Origin: Plantago major
Lineage: Eukaryota; Streptophyta; Magnoliopsida; Lamiales; Plantaginaceae
Assembly (NCBI GenBank): GCA_026545765.1
Contig: JAIFAC010000420.1
Span: forward strand, 42,476-106,475
Length of the DNA: 64,000 nucleotides
Direction: 5' to 3'
Shown: positions 1-12,587 of the stretch, piece after piece
Layout: each line of letters starts with the position of its first letter
Position numbering within the stretch: position 1 is the first letter of the stretch
Position numbers and translations under genes: made by a program
The notes under the pieces: generated by a model
Seen by the model: only the letters and a program-made list of their open reading frames with translations
Told to the model about the DNA's origin: nothing
Database searches by the model: none

Positions 1-1
1 T

Positions 2-163
2 GTTAGAGATGCTATCCCAACTCACCTCAAAGAGTCATTCAATTTGTTACTCGAGCATGTTATAATACACAAGGGGGTGGATCTGGATTATATCCTAGAT
101 ATGATCTTGCACTTTTGGCCTAAAGAAGAGATTCAAGGGGATGCACCAAATGAAGGGATCTAG
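2..163 (+). CDS. C-terminal tail of an unidentified ORF
   Basis: The window opens inside a reading frame that stays open for 53 codons and ends at TAG 161-163. The peptide starts VRDAIPTHLKESFNLLLE and ends QGDAPNEGI; it is leucine- and acid-rich with no motif I recognise. It may be the last exon of a gene or of a transposon cut by the window edge. It lies upstream of a Helitron but shows no Rep or helicase signature. A chance frame of 53 codons is possible, so support is weak. Confidence 0.25.
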   Translation, partial: VRDAIPTHLKESFNLLLEHVIIHKGVDLDYILDMILHFWPKEEIQGDAPNEGI

Positions 164-1643
164 GTTGGAGAAGTGGCTTAGCTATTAAACTCACATGGAG
201 TTTAATATTTATGATTTATATCTTTACTTTATGTTCGTATTTCCTAGAAATAATCTACAAAGACCTGAATTTGTAGTTGGCATTTTTTGATACGCAAAAA
301 CTTTGTGTTGATTTGTTTTATGTTTACTTTTATGATTATGTTGACTTATTTGAAAATTTGCACTTCATAATATTACTACATTATATTTAATAGCTATTAT
401 AACCTATGTCATAATTATTAACTCGGTCTGCCATGGATTATTTTCGATGCTTCGAGTTGTCATGGATTAATTTGGATGCTTCTTAAGTCTTATTTGTTTG
501 TGGCTTCTAAAGTCGATTTAGTTAGGCATAATTTGGTGAAATTTAAGAATACCATACTCACAACTCAAGAAGTATAAATTTATTTTGTATAACTTGATGG
601 ATGACACCGCATTTCAGAGTTGATGTTTTGACTTCTTATAATATCGCTTAAGCTTTTATTCTTTCATGTTCGTGAGTACTTTCTTCTTAGTTGTGATGGA
701 ACTGGTGTTTAAATTTATGTCATTGTCATAATTCGTAAATACAATTGTTCGGTATGGACCAAGTACAAAGATTTCGGAATGAATTCGCCAACTATGCAAA
801 TCAAACTTATCGCAATTTTTTTCGTAATTATGCTTAATTGTTAGAGAGGATCAATATATAATTCAAATGGAAAAAACAAAGAAAACAAAACGCGATCAAT
901 GATCGTAGCCAACCTCATCAAAACTCCTAACGTAGACTCAGATCGAGGTCTCCATTATCAAACGTTACTAATGGTGAGTTTTATTTGATAATTTTGTATA
1001 ATTTAGATATGTTTTCGACAAAACTAGATGAATCTAAGTTCATATATGAATGATCCACGATCTTATTTTGTTATAATAGTTCCTTTACCGGGCATTCCAT
1101 GCGTAATCGAATTTCAATCAAGATTATATACCAAATGTACAATTACATATGGCGCCCACCCATAGGAAGGATAGTTCGTCTTTCGTCCAACGAGCAATCT
1201 CACAAATCGTAGTCGATTTCATATGTTCTTAAAATTCTTCTTCAAATTTTACGGCCATTTTCTACATTAGATATTGAAATTCAACATTAGGTCGCTTTAT
1301 TGATTATTAAAGAAAAAAATCACGCAGTTTAAGTCCGCTGTGTCTTATGTATCATACACCTTTCCACCATCGAGTTTTGGTTCTCCTAAGATGTTCAACT
1401 TCTTACACATCAACATCAAGTTAATAGAATTAATTAAAAAATTCTATTTGTAATCTAAAATATTTTGATATTTACGATAGGTGGAGAATCATCCGTATAT
1501 CTCAAATGACACCACCTTATCATATTGTCAATTCATCATCCTATGAGATCTTTTATATGTTAGTTTTACGCTTAAATTAATCTTTTCATAAAATTGCAAT
1601 TTAAGTTATATAACATTTGTTCTAATTAGTGTATCATCAAACC
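164..1643. other. AT-rich stretch, no gene recognised
   Basis: No ORF, splice-linked exon or terminal repeat was recognised. The 5' TC terminus of the downstream Helitron should lie in or before this stretch, but no single candidate stood out. A short imperfect direct duplication of about 29 bp, sharing CATGGATTA and GATGCTTC, sits at 431-488. Confidence 0.3.
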
Positions 1644-2859
1644 ATGTCCGCTAATCGCCCTCTATACCAAGAATTCCTACAAGTTATCTAAGACAACGTA
1701 AGTACTACATTCATAAACTCCATTGCCCTTTTGTATACTTACTAATAAAAAATTAAATAATGATCAACAATTTTTAATAGTATATTCAATTTCCTGCAGT
1801 AGTCAACCCCATCAGTAATTATAACTTCACAACAGTAATGTCCATGATCCCTATTCAAACAGGTAATTTATTTAAAATAATTTAGATTTTTCATTTAAAA
1901 TAGTTTTTTTTGTATATTTTTAAATGCATCACATGTCAAAATTCTATAGGAACGAATGTTACTTCAAATACAAAAGTTCAACTTTCTGGAACTCCAAAGG
2001 CAAGTTCTACCGTTATCAACCCAATCCGGCAAATGAAAACACAAGGCCTGGATCCCCGCAAAAAAAAGGAACCCACAAAGGATATTGGTGCTTTAAGATC
2101 TGTATCCAAGAATTTGAATTCATCTGAGTTCAAAACTGTTGTTTCAACAAAAACTGGTTAGTGATTGTTATTTTTATATATGATAGATTGATAAAGCGCA
2201 TCAACGTAAACATGGATGATGAAATTAAATATGTACTGGCTTATGTATAACAGGAAGTGATGTAGGACGAGGAAAAGAGAACATTCCTCCTCATAATGCA
2301 TCTATAGATGCGGATACAAACATAAGACGTGCAGAGGTGAAAAGAGGCAAGAGGCCTTTAGAAACACCAACTAAATTAACCAAAAAGAAAGCTACTAACG
2401 GAAGTGAAAACTCATTCATGGCCGATGCGCGCAAGTCTGTATTATCAGCTAAGCATATCCAGGATAGTTTTCATGACATCATTAATGAACCGCTCTGGTC
2501 GAATGAGCCCCTTGGAGTAAATCCCACCGAACCATTAAAACAGAAAAAACGCGGTAGGAAACCCATCGAGTTTGACTTGAGTATTCTAGACAAACCACAC
2601 AAGCCAGCCAAGCGAGGTAGAAAGCTTATATCACTTGAAGTTCAAAAAAATACATGCAGTATTGCAGGTAAGGATACTTACATACACAAGTACAATTAAT
2701 GCTAATATCATCATTTGTCTTATACATTTCCATTTGACAAAGAAATCTATATTTTTTTATGTTTCTTTATAGACGGGGCAAAACAACAAAATCCAAAAGC
2801 TAAGTCTCGGCGTGCTTCGAGGATAGATAAAGTTCAAGGAAATGAGTTATTCCTTCAGG
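1644..2859 (+). pseudogene. N-terminal exons of the Helitron protein, with AT-hook-like motifs
   Basis: Several short exon-like blocks bounded by plausible GT-AG sites precede the Rep domain. The first, at 1644-1697, begins MSANRPLYQEFLQVI, hits an in-frame TAA at 1689, then has donor GTAAGT. Further blocks lie near 1799-1861, 1949-2157, 2251-2668 and 2773-2859. The fourth is basic, contains GKENIPP, and carries two AT-hook-like cores, KKRGRKP and AKRGRKL, which in known families bind the minor groove of AT-rich DNA. The last ends with SRRASRIDKVQGNE and a donor at 2860. I infer these are upstream exons of the RepHel gene because no other gene follows before the Rep domain. The chain of splices is inferred, not proven. 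Confidence 0.45.
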
Positions 2860-3541
2860 TAAAATATTTTTTACCTGAAATTGAATAAAGTTATTCTCGC
2901 ATTATTCATTATTGATTATGCAAATATATAAATAAACATTTTAATTGTTCAAGTTTCATTCCTGCCCCATGTTAGATTTGGTAATTACACATTTAGAGAA
3001 AAATAGATGAGAAAACTCGAATTAAAACATGAAGAAAGACATTACTTCCCCTACAATATTATGGTTCACCAACAATCACACATTTTGATAGATTGCAATT
3101 CAAGATCTAACCAATTAATTTATGATAAATAACCAGTGGATTAAATTAGCTAGGTTGAACACAATTACATTTGAGTCCACATGTTCAGAAAATGCTCAAA
3201 TTCGAACATCAAATAAGATATTCTTGCCCCTACAAGATTATTTTTATCAAACAATAACACATTTTCACAAATTGCAACCCAATAAACAAACGATTAATTC
3301 TCTAATAGACACCCGTTACATTAACAAAAGGCAAAAATAATATACGTTGACATTCTTTCAATTAAAAAATCTACTAAAATCTAACTGAGGTAAACTCCAA
3401 CTTTTGAACGTTAATATATAATACATTTCAAATGTTCAATAGAAGATTTTCAGCTCCGGCAGGACACGAGATAAAATTATTGTTAACAAATAGATATTTT
3501 GTAGTCTCTCCTATAAATTATTTCAACAAATCCATGTGCAG

Positions 3542-6140
3542 CGTATTTGGACTTTGGTGATCCAGAGTATAAATGTGAACATTGTGGGGCTTTATTCTGG
3601 TTTGAAGAAAGGAGACCAACTAATCAAAAAAAGAATCCTAAGTTCACCCTATGTTGCATGAGAGGCCAAGCCAAGCTTCCAATTCTTCAACAACCACCTC
3701 AGTTAATAAGTGATCTGCTAGAGAATAGACACGACAAGAGTCGAAGTTTCCTTGAAAACTTACGTGCATATAACATGATGTTCTCTTTTACTTCAATGGG
3801 TGGGAAAATAGACAAAGAGGTTAACAAAGGTCGGGGTCCTTATTGTTTCAAGATGGGCGGTCAGAATTTCCAGTAATCGGCTCTCGCTGCATCGATGGAA
3901 AAGAACCGTTTGCTCACCATACATTTATGACATCGAGCACGGCGCAAAATGTAATCAATGCTCAAGTTAGTGCCAAAATATCTATATATTTATTTATAAA
4001 ATCTATCATAATAATATTACACGATAATTAGTTCATTTAAGTAAATTTGTATATATTCATGTATGCCAAGGTGATGGAAGGGTTTGACACTTCACAGTAC
4101 CAAAGATCAAAGATATGATCGATTAATATAATCCTTATGCCAAACAATATAGAATGGCCGAGATCGTGATCTTCCTTAATAACTCGGCAGATATTAGTTT
4201 GCAACTTATAGCAAAAGAGCCAAGGATGTATGCACTATAATTTACCCACCGCAGGTGGTCGCCATTATTGAAGGAGACATTGAGAATGTGAGGCATAAGA
4301 GGGATATTATGGTCGAGTTGAAGTTCATCGGATATTTGCATAGATAAATGAATTTCTTCCATGCTATCTCCTCTTCATTACCCACTATTGTTCGTGGTAT
4401 GGGGAAGATGGTCATATACGACATACCCAAAACAACATTCAAGAAGAGGCCAAATCTCACATAGCATTTAGAATTCAACACAGGAAGGAGAAGGTCACCA
4501 AATTATACTTCAAGTGAGGTTGTTTCAGTTTATTGTTGATTCCTACATGATGATGGAGTCTCAAAGACTTCAGTGGATTCGTCACAATCAACCAAAGCTT
4601 AGATACGAATCTTATAAGAATATTGCCAACAAAGTTAAGAACTGTGAATATGATCCTTCATCATGTGGTAGTCTCTTCATACTGCCATCATCTTTTCCAG
4701 GGGGTGCTAGATGGTACATGCATGTACTGTGATTCTATGGCTATATGCAAGTAAGGTGATATCCATGCCTATTCATAACATTTACATGCAATCCAAAGTG
4801 GCCAGAGATCACAAGGTATGTTGAGAGTCTTGGGTTGAGACCGGAAGACAGGCCTGATATTATATGTCGAGTCTTCAAGATGAAACTCGATGAGCTGATT
4901 AAGGATATAAAAGATGGACATATGTTTGGAAAACCAAAAGCACGTAAGTTAGCATTTTATTGTCTCGATATGGTTATATTCAATGAAATATAGAAATGCT
5001 TTATAATAACTAATTTCTGCCGATATTTTTTTAGTCATATACACCGTTGAGTTCCAAAAGAGAGGACTTCCACATGTTCATATTTTGGTAATCCTGAATA
5101 AGGCGGATGAGGAGAAGATTAAAAATAACATTGATGATTACATATGTGCGGAGTTGCCTGACAAGGATACTAATCCAGAGTTGTACGAGGTAGTATCAAC
5201 ACATATGATTCACGGACCATGTGGTCCGGCAAGAACTACTTCTCCATGCATGGAGGACAACAGGTGCTCCAAACATTTTCCTAAGAGCTACAACGAAAAT
5301 ACCTTTATTGACGATTTATGTCGATATCACATATACCAAGAAGGGACACAGGGTCACAATGAAAAAATGGAGTTCAAATGACAATGTAAATTTATATTAA
5401 TTAAATATTATACTTATTTTATTGTCAAAAATATATGATTATATGTTGTTGAGATTAATATATAATTTAAAATTTTTAAATGTATGGGTTGTCCCATACA
5501 ATGCCCAGCTGTTTTGAAGTACCAATCACACATTAACATTGAATATTGTAAAGGTGGGGCTTCAATTAAATATTTATTCAAGTACATGTGTAAAGGAAGT
5601 GACAGAGCGGGTGTTACATTCATCGACAAAAATAATAATGATGAGATTAAGAGGCATACTGATTGTCGATACGTCAAAGATGAGGCAACTGGAGAATTTT
5701 TGAATTCCTAATACATTATAGGATACCTGCCGTTGAGCGTTTGGCATTTCATCTAGAGGATGAGCAGGGGGTACCGTTTAAAGATGGTGATTTTATGTCG
5801 GATCTGCTTGATAAGCCTTCAAAGGAAATAATCAAGTTTCTTGAATGGTTCGAAATGAACAAGGTAGATCCGTAAGCAAGAAAATTGACGATCCCGAAGT
5901 TACCCGTGAGTATTGCCGAAAGATGGCCAAGAAGTGGTCACAGGGAAAACGTAAGACACAAGTCGTTGAAGGATGTATAATGTGCTATGGCATTTGAAAA
6001 ATGTACTATATGCGACTTATGTTGAATCATGTTAGAGGCGCAACATGTTTTCGTGATATCGTAATGTTGAATCTGTTGTTTACGAGACCGCAAGGACTCA
6101 TGTGGGGCTTTAGGTCTACTAATGTATGACGAGAGTATGT
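3542..6140 (+). pseudogene. Helitron Rep region: N domain, HUH nuclease, tyrosine motif
   Basis: The acceptor at 3540-3541 opens YLDFGDPEYKCEHCGALFW, a Cys-pair block typical of plant Helitron N domains, followed by LCC and a NLRAYNMMFSFTSMG stretch. Out-of-frame but recognisable pieces continue through 4250-4740, including ESQRLQWIRHNQPKL and LPSSFPGGARWYM. FQKRGLPHVHILV at about 5049-5090 holds the His-Val-His metal-binding motif of the HUH nuclease that nicks and joins DNA. After a likely intron at about 5385-5483, the block SIKYLFKYMCKGSDRAG holds the paired tyrosines expected at the Rep active site (codons 5571-5573 and 5583-5585). Stops and frame changes between the blocks mark this copy as degenerate. 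The motif order matches intact plant RepHel proteins. Confidence 0.75.
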
Positions 6141-6141
6141 C

Positions 6142-8117
6142 GTGGAATTACCGAGGCAAGTTAATGGGATCAAAGACGCTTCCTTCGTCATCTTTTTACG
6201 GTACTTCTTCTTTCACGAAGCATGGCGAAACCAGAGGAGGTATGGAGGAAGACATGTAACTTATTATCTGATGGCATTCTATACTACCAGCAAAAAGCTT
6301 CTCATAATCAAGGTAATTTGTTAGTAAACTCTATATTGCGTCGAAACACTAAAATATTGTACTCTTACTTATTACTTATTTAGATTCGTTTATCGATTCA
6401 GGTTTGAGGCTTACAGATGAACAAATTCATAACCTAGCGTTGCTTGAAATTGAGAAGCTATTGAAAGCAAACTGCAGCAGTCTTGCTTTTTTTTGAGTCT
6501 ATGCCAATGCCAGATGAGTCTATAACTGACAACGCCACGAATCAGTTTATAGTTGATGAGATGTCATACGATAAAGATGCCATGAGATTGGAATTCAATG
6601 GATCGCACTCACGCTTGACAAACGAGCAAATAAAAATTTATTATAAGATTATGGATGCAATGACGGGACAGAGGTGGTGTGTTCTTTTTACTGCCACGGT
6701 GGTACCGCAAGACTTTTTATTCGAGGACGTTGTTCGGCATGCCAGCTTAGAGGAGATATAGTGCTTCAAGAGCATCAAGTGGTATTGCATCACTCTTGCT
6801 ACCTAGAGGTAGGATCGCCATTCTAGGTTTGGTATTCCTATTATGTCACGAGGAATCAACATGCAACAAGTTGAAGCCGGATTCATGTCACCGCTTACTC
6901 AAGCAAACCAAACTTATAATTTGGGACGAGGCACCGATGACCAATAAACATTGCTTTGAAGCACTCGACAGAGTCTAAGAGATGTTATGAACGCCTAGAT
7001 GATCCTTTCTTGGATTAATAGTTGTATTTGGTGGAGATTTCAAAAGATTTTGCCGCTTGTTCCCGTGGTAGCAGCATTTGATATTGTAATGCTCTCCGTC
7101 TTTTCGAGACCGTGGATTCATGTGAGGTTCTTCACCACAAAAATATGCGATTGCGTAAATCAGAAATTCTCGCAATTATCATATGAATTGTTCCGTTATA
7201 TTGTTCCTATTAATTGACACATTTTTTTACTATTCAGTCCGGATCATCAGCTGCTGAGGTTGGTGAAACTAAAGATTTTGCCGAGTGGATACTACAAGTC
7301 GGTGATGGAGTTGCGGGAGAACCCAATGATGGCGAGGTAGACATCAAGTTACCTGATGACATACTTATTCGTGAAGTAAGTGATCCTATCTCCACCATTG
7401 TAGATTGGACATATCCTTCCCTTTTGGATCACTTAGCCAATCCAACTCTCGATCCGGAATACTTCCATCATCGTGCTATTCTTGCACCGACTAATGAAAT
7501 GGTCAACGAGATCAATGATTATGTCATGTCCAAAATGCCTGGTGATTCTATGGAGTATTTGAGTGCTGATAGCATAAGCAAGACCGAGATAGTAGATAGT
7601 GATATGGAAGAATTATTCCCAATAGAAGTCTTGAACACTATTAGTTGCTCGGGCCTACCTAATCATAGAATAGTGCTTAAGAAAGGATGCATGATCATGC
7701 TTTTGAGAAATATTGATCAGGCTTCAGAGTTGTGCAATGGAACAAGGCTTATAGTCACTAATCTGGGGAAACAAATCATAGAAGCAAGAATGATATCTGG
7801 AATGAATGCTGGTCGAAAGGTTTACCTCCCTAGGGTGACTATGATCCCATCAGATGAGACTAAATTTCCTCTAAGTTTTGATAGGAGACAGTTTCCTATA
7901 TCCGCTTTGGTAAATGACGATAAATAAAAGTCGTGATGCCTCTCTCAAGTCGGCCTCTACCTACCTTCTCCTCAGATTCACCACGGACAACCTAGATGTT
8001 GCCTTCTAGAGTTACAAGTAGAAAGGGACCGAAAGTACTAATATGTGATATAGAAGGTAAGACGCATTTACGCATACAACAAACGTGGTTTACAAAGAAG
8101 TTTTCGATAAATTATGA
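6142..8117 (+). pseudogene. Helitron PIF1-type helicase domain, frameshifted
   Basis: This region encodes the SF1B DNA helicase that unwinds the element during rolling-circle transposition. Blocks in order: LTNEQIKIYYKIMDAMTG (about 6619-6666); a Walker A region that reads FYCHGGTARLF in a shifted frame, where active proteins have GGTGKT; TAHSRFG-like and LIIWDEAPMTNKHCF (Walker B, about 6915-6960); VFGGDF (about 7025); then a long open stretch at 7214-7927 with LAPTNEMVNEIN, LLRNIDQASELCNGTRLIVTN and FPLSFDRRQFPI. The frame then slips into MTINKSRDASLKS and ends near TNVVYKEVF at about 8100. The damaged Walker A lysine region and repeated frame changes argue that no functional helicase is made. 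Confidence 0.75.
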
Positions 8118-8462
8118 GGTAAATTTATTTTATCATATACATTAGTTAAGATATATATATTTAAGGCTAATTTTTTAAGTTTCTCAATTTATTATGTAAC
8201 TAATTGTATATCCTTATACGTTTTCAGGTACGGATGGCATAATATGAAGTCAAGTCTTACCAATAATTTTTTCGGTTTTACCTATCATAAACTATTATTC
8301 TTATACTTCAACAATTTGTTATTCTTACAAACTTTGGATCCTCATTTTTATAGATTGTTTTTTTTTACCAATCTTATACTTACTAATTTTCACAGTAGTA
8401 ATCATTCAACAAAATTAATTCATATGGATTCAATAAGCATAGGATTGTCCTCCAGTTTAAGT

Positions 8463-8890
8463 GTATGATAATGCTTATATTGATCAAACTACCAAGTTGA
8501 AATATGGAACAAGTCTCATAGTTACTAATTAATGTTAGAAAGACCTTAATGTGGTTAATATAATATTAGTAATCTATGGAGTCGAAAAGGTTTTCGCTCC
8601 AATTTTGATGGTGAACCCATTCGACAAGATGAAGTCCCCTATCAATTTTGATAGAAGATGGTCAATGATATGTTAATAAATTTTGCTATGACTATTAACA
8701 AAAGTCCTGGACAATCTCTCGCACAGGTCGGCCTCTACACCCTCACCCGTATTCAAACGTGATGCATTAGGTGTTCTCTCTATAGATTGCGAGGAGAAAG
8801 AGATTCAATGTATTTATATGCGACGAAGATGTTAAAACACATGACACGACGTGGTCATTAACTTCGACATTTTATTATACGATATATTCA
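8463..8890 (+). pseudogene. Second, older copy of the Helitron helicase C-terminus
   Basis: After the first helicase C-terminus ends near 8117, the same protein region appears again in more decayed form. It reads YGTSLIVTN, VEKVFAPILMVNPFDKMKSPINFDRR, then MTINKSPGQSLAQVGLYTLT, which matches the helicase motif of active elements (INKSQGQSL) better than copy one does. Several stops break it. It lies just upstream of the 3' hairpin, so it is likely the resident C-terminus of the element that owns this terminus. The longer upstream copy may derive from a nested or tandem relative. Which copy is original cannot be decided from sequence alone. Confidence 0.6.
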
Positions 8891-8917
8891 TTTTTATTTT
8901 AACTTTTGTCTTCATGC

Positions 8918-8948
8918 CCCGTCGAGTATCGACGGGCCATTAACTAGT
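8918..8948 (+). terminator. Helitron 3' terminus: hairpin plus CTAGT
   Basis: CCCGTCGA (8918-8925) and TCGACGGG (8929-8936) form a perfect 8-bp stem with a 3-nt loop, followed 7 bases later by CTAGT (8944-8948) and then T. A GC-rich hairpin about 10 nt before CTRR is the rolling-circle replication stop signal of Helitrons. The element should end at CTAG, with the following T supplied by the host. Confidence 0.85.
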
Positions 8949-9860
8949 TAACCTTAATATAAAATTTAAAAAACAAACCCACACCATCAATTGTTTCTTG
9001 TTTCTAATTCTGACTCCACGGATCCAATTCCAAACTATCAGTTCAATACCCATCAATTCATCAAGGGCGCCCACTCAATTCAAGAACCTTAATTCCCCGA
9101 TTCAAGAACCCTAATTCCTCAATCAAAATATTCTAACCTTCAATTGCTATCTGAACATTGGAGCGTCTGCTCTCTTTTCTTCTATCTTGCTCTATCATGG
9201 TGTCTCACTTATTCCCTTGATATTAACCAGGATGAAGGTAAATTATCTTCCAACTCAAATAGAGCAAGGAAGAGAAGCCAAGGCATGAGCTCATTAGTTC
9301 CAAACGAGATGAGTTTGATACTTTGATCTTATTTATATATGTTTATTCGGGCTTGAGATTGAATATTACCTTGTTTCAGTACTTTCCGAGCCAAGTACGA
9401 ATGTTTGCTTGAGCATATAAATTTTTTTTCCACTAACTAAAGCCATCTCCAATGAACTATTTGTATATGGAACAGCCACTGTAAGCTTGTAAGAATACGG
9501 GAAAAATAATTTGATGGAAGAATGGAATGGCATCTCAAAATTGCATAGATTGCAAAGTCATACACAGATATTGTTGTGTAATTTCCTTGAAGTTACTGAA
9601 TACCAACATAACAAATCTAGAAAGGAAAAACAAAATCTCAGAAAGCAAAACAGTCAACTAGATTTGATCGGGCAATCTCAGCCTTCACTAGTATCTTGTA
9701 AAATCCCTCATCGAGATGTTATATATATTTATTATGTTGGCAGGATTTTGCTCGTAGAGATTTAGATGATGATTGAACATGTGAAAGAATTATTAAAATT
9801 TATTTAATATTTTTATATTTTATAAATATAATTATAAAACAAGAACTAAGTGAATAACTA
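8949..9860. other. Intergenic, no supported gene
   Basis: The DNA after the Helitron end is AT-rich. Short open frames at 9144-9326 and 9511-9765 have no recognisable motif or splice context. The phrase ending in CCTAATTC recurs around 9085-9120. I see nothing that supports a gene. Confidence 0.3.
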
Positions 9861-10060
9861 AAGGGCATATTTGGTAAACAATTTATTGTACAACTATTAT
9901 ATTATTATTTTAACTATGTGCGACTACTATATCACCATAGAAAACCCCAAGTGTCTAATGGTAAAAGATTAATTAGAGGGTATATTTGACAAACAATTTA
10001 GACTACGACTACTATCTCATTTTAACTGTGTACGAGTACTATCTCATGGTAGAAAATCCC
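9861..10060. repeat. Tandem duplication of about 85 bp, two diverged copies
   Basis: Copy one (about 9861-9948) and copy two (about 9976-10060) share the ordered words ATATTTG, AAACAATTTA, CGACTACTAT, TTTAACT, GTAGAAAA-like and CCC at a spacing of roughly 112-115 bp. It is diverged and non-coding. Confidence 0.5.
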
Positions 10061-10680
10061 TACTTTGTAACTTGATACTTTCATTTTGCGTTTACAATAA
10101 TAAGATGTAGATTTGGCATTTTGTTAGGCATGTTAAAATCATCGGAAGAAAATTTGAAGCCAGTATTCATTTAAATTAAGAACTGTTTCCTGTATCAGGT
10201 TCATGAATAGAATGTTTTCTTGAGAAAAGGTGCATCTTTTTCCCTCAGAAAAGTAGAAAAGTATTTGTAATTACATTAACCGTTAGAATTCAAAAGCAAA
10301 CTTTTGTGGTCCTCTAAGAGCTGAAAGTCTAACCAGGTAATCTAAGAAGAGAAGTTAAATTTAATATTTGGGATAATTCCACGTTATTCGGATTATCGCA
10401 TTCACATAAGAATAAGATGCTCGACTATTTATTTTTCATAAAAGATTACTCAACTATTGATCTTGTATCATACAAGGTACTCGAAGAGAATATTACAGTA
10501 CTATATTTACTGACTCCAAAGCACCTGTACCCGTTCTCCTTCTAATTGTCTGCATTTGTTCAATCAGCCAAACATATGGGATGCATCTTTATAATCCATG
10601 GAACTGAAATGCTTGAAAACACTATGGAATTAATCTTATGCAAACTTGCACACAAATGGACTATTATCTGAGTTTTTTCT

Positions 10681-12587
10681 CTACTCTTTTACTGGTACAG
10701 GAACTCCTTCCTCTATTGACTTCACCTCAGAGCCCTTGGCCGTGTCATACGCAGCGTGAAGTCCCAACAACAAGTAGTAAACGAAGAGAAACGCAGTCCA
10801 TCCTCCAAACCTATAGAACGAATACTTGTCTATCGAACCAAGAAGGAAGAGATTGATGGCAATGGAGAGTGACGGCAACCAAGGGACTAATGGCACTCCC
10901 CAAAGCTTCGGTGTACAGGCTTGAGGTACGAGAAACGCTAGCCCTGCCGTTGATAGAACCCAGATAGGAACAGTAAAGCAGTATCCTATCCATGCTGTCT
11001 CGTTGAGGCCCCAATAAGCTGCAGTAGCAGCTGAAGATGCAAGGATCAGGACGAGGAAAAAGATTAGCTTGTTGCGGTTTTCAACTGAGGTCTCGCCAGT
11101 GACATAGTATCGCCGTACAATAAGGGCCACTGCTACAAGGGAGAAGATGAAGAGAGTTGAGATTGATAGTAAGTCGGATAGGATGTTAAGGCTCGTGAAG
11201 AAGGCGATGAGTGCTGTAGCGGAAAGCATAGCAATGGTTGCGTTGATGGGAGTTCCGGTTTTAGGATCAACCTTAGCGAACCATGGAGGCATCATATGAG
11301 TACGGGCAATGTGAGTTAGGTATCGTGCTTGCCCAACCGCTCCAACAAGGAGAACTGATGTCATTCCCTTTAGTGCCCCTGCGGCGACAATGTATTGAGC
11401 CCAACTCCACCCAACACTCTCGAATGCCTTTGAGAAAGGAGCATCACGGTCAATACTTGAGTACGGTTGCATTAGGCAAAGGGTTACGGCGAGCAAGCAA
11501 TATATTGCAGTGGTGATTACCATCGAGCCGACAAGGCCAATGGGAATGTCCCGAGCTGGATTCTTCGTCTCCTCAGCCATGGTTGAAACCGCATCAAATC
11601 CAACATAAGCAAAGAAGAGGACAGCTGATGCCCTGAAGACACCACGGACACCAAATGGTGCAAAGGGAACGTAGTTGCTCCTGTCGGCTTTGATAAGTCC
11701 GCATATAATGATGAACAAAATCACCACAAGGTGAACTACAGAGGCGATGTAGTTAAGCCTTGAGGAGCCTTTCGTGCTGAGAACTGCGATAATGCAAATG
11801 AGCATAATCACACCGATAGCTATGGGGTCAAGTTGGTTGTATCCTTCCTGTAGGCTGTGAGCATGGATACGGAAATCAGATGGGTCTTTGCCACAGAGTG
11901 TGGCAAAGTAGGCTGTCCATGAACGGGCCACTGCAGCCCCACCGATTACATACTCGAGAAGGATGTTTCCAGCTGCGATGAAGGCCATGAAATCACCAAG
12001 CTCCACCCTCAAGTAAGCAAATGAACCACCTGCAGGATTATCATTTAACAATAAGATTGGATGGAAAACTAAACCACAGTACCGAACCTATCCAACTCGA
12101 ACAAAATATTCATCCATGACGGTTTATTAGATGCCAGGAGTGTGCGTAATCATCTAAAATACTGTAACATACCTGCAACAGGGATTTCAACAGCGAACTC
12201 GGTGTAGCAAAAGACCGAAAGCAAGGCAGATAAACCAGAAACAGCGTAAGATAGCACAACGGCAGGGCCAGCATTGTCCCTAGCCTCGAGTCCTGTAAGA
12301 ACGAATATTCCAGCACCAATGACAGCACCCATGCCGAACCACATCAAGTCCCACCAGTTGAGCGTCTTCTTCATCTGGTTCTGGCTACGAGCCTTCACCT
12401 GCAGTTCCTCCTCAACGCTCGACCGTGTCAGGACACGATCAATGAACCGAGAGGGAGTATGCTTCAGCGCATTGACGTAATTTCCCCAGCTCTGGAACGA
12501 TTCCTCCGGGAAAAAATCTTCTTTGGAGCAGCACCCCCTCCGCCTCAGCCCCCCTCCATCACTGCTACCTTCCATCCCAGCTCCCAT
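10681..12587 (-). CDS. CAT1: Cationic amino acid transporter, CAT1 type
   Basis: A plasma-membrane APC-superfamily (SLC7-like) permease importing arginine, lysine and related amino acids. The CDS joins exon 1 (12173-12587) and exon 2 (10681-12029). The donor follows CCTGTTGCAG and the acceptor CTGCAG precedes GTGGTTCA, giving VAGGSFAYLRVELGDF across the junction. Total is 1764 nt, 587 aa, near the length usual for plant CATs. The N-terminus has RRRGC and a family-typical EESFQSWGNY block. WWDLMWFGMGAVIGAGIF (about residue 80) is the first membrane helix with the G-rich substrate motif, and MAEETKNPARDIPIG is the conserved cytoplasmic loop. About 14 hydrophobic segments are seen. No frame errors. 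The start ATG is the first after the 5'UTR splice acceptor. CAT1, CAT5 and CAT8 paralogues are close, so the exact paralogue is inferred. Confidence 0.93.

Larger units (their letters stand above)
1644..8948 (+). mobile_element. Decayed autonomous-type Helitron (RepHel), 5' end not located
   Basis: Helitrons are rolling-circle DNA transposons encoding a Rep nuclease fused to a PIF1-type helicase. In order on the plus strand: small N-terminal exons (1644-2859), a Helitron-like N domain (from 3542), an HUH nuclease motif (5073-5081), a tyrosine motif (5571-5585), a PIF1 helicase (6483-8117), a second helicase C-terminal remnant (8463-8890), and a 3' end made of an 8-bp perfect hairpin followed by CTAGT (8918-8948). 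Frameshifts and stops interrupt the coding part, so this copy is probably inactive. Some of the breaks may be assembly indels, given the errors seen in DDB1 and CCC1. The start given is the first coding exon, not the true TC terminus. Confidence 0.8.
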
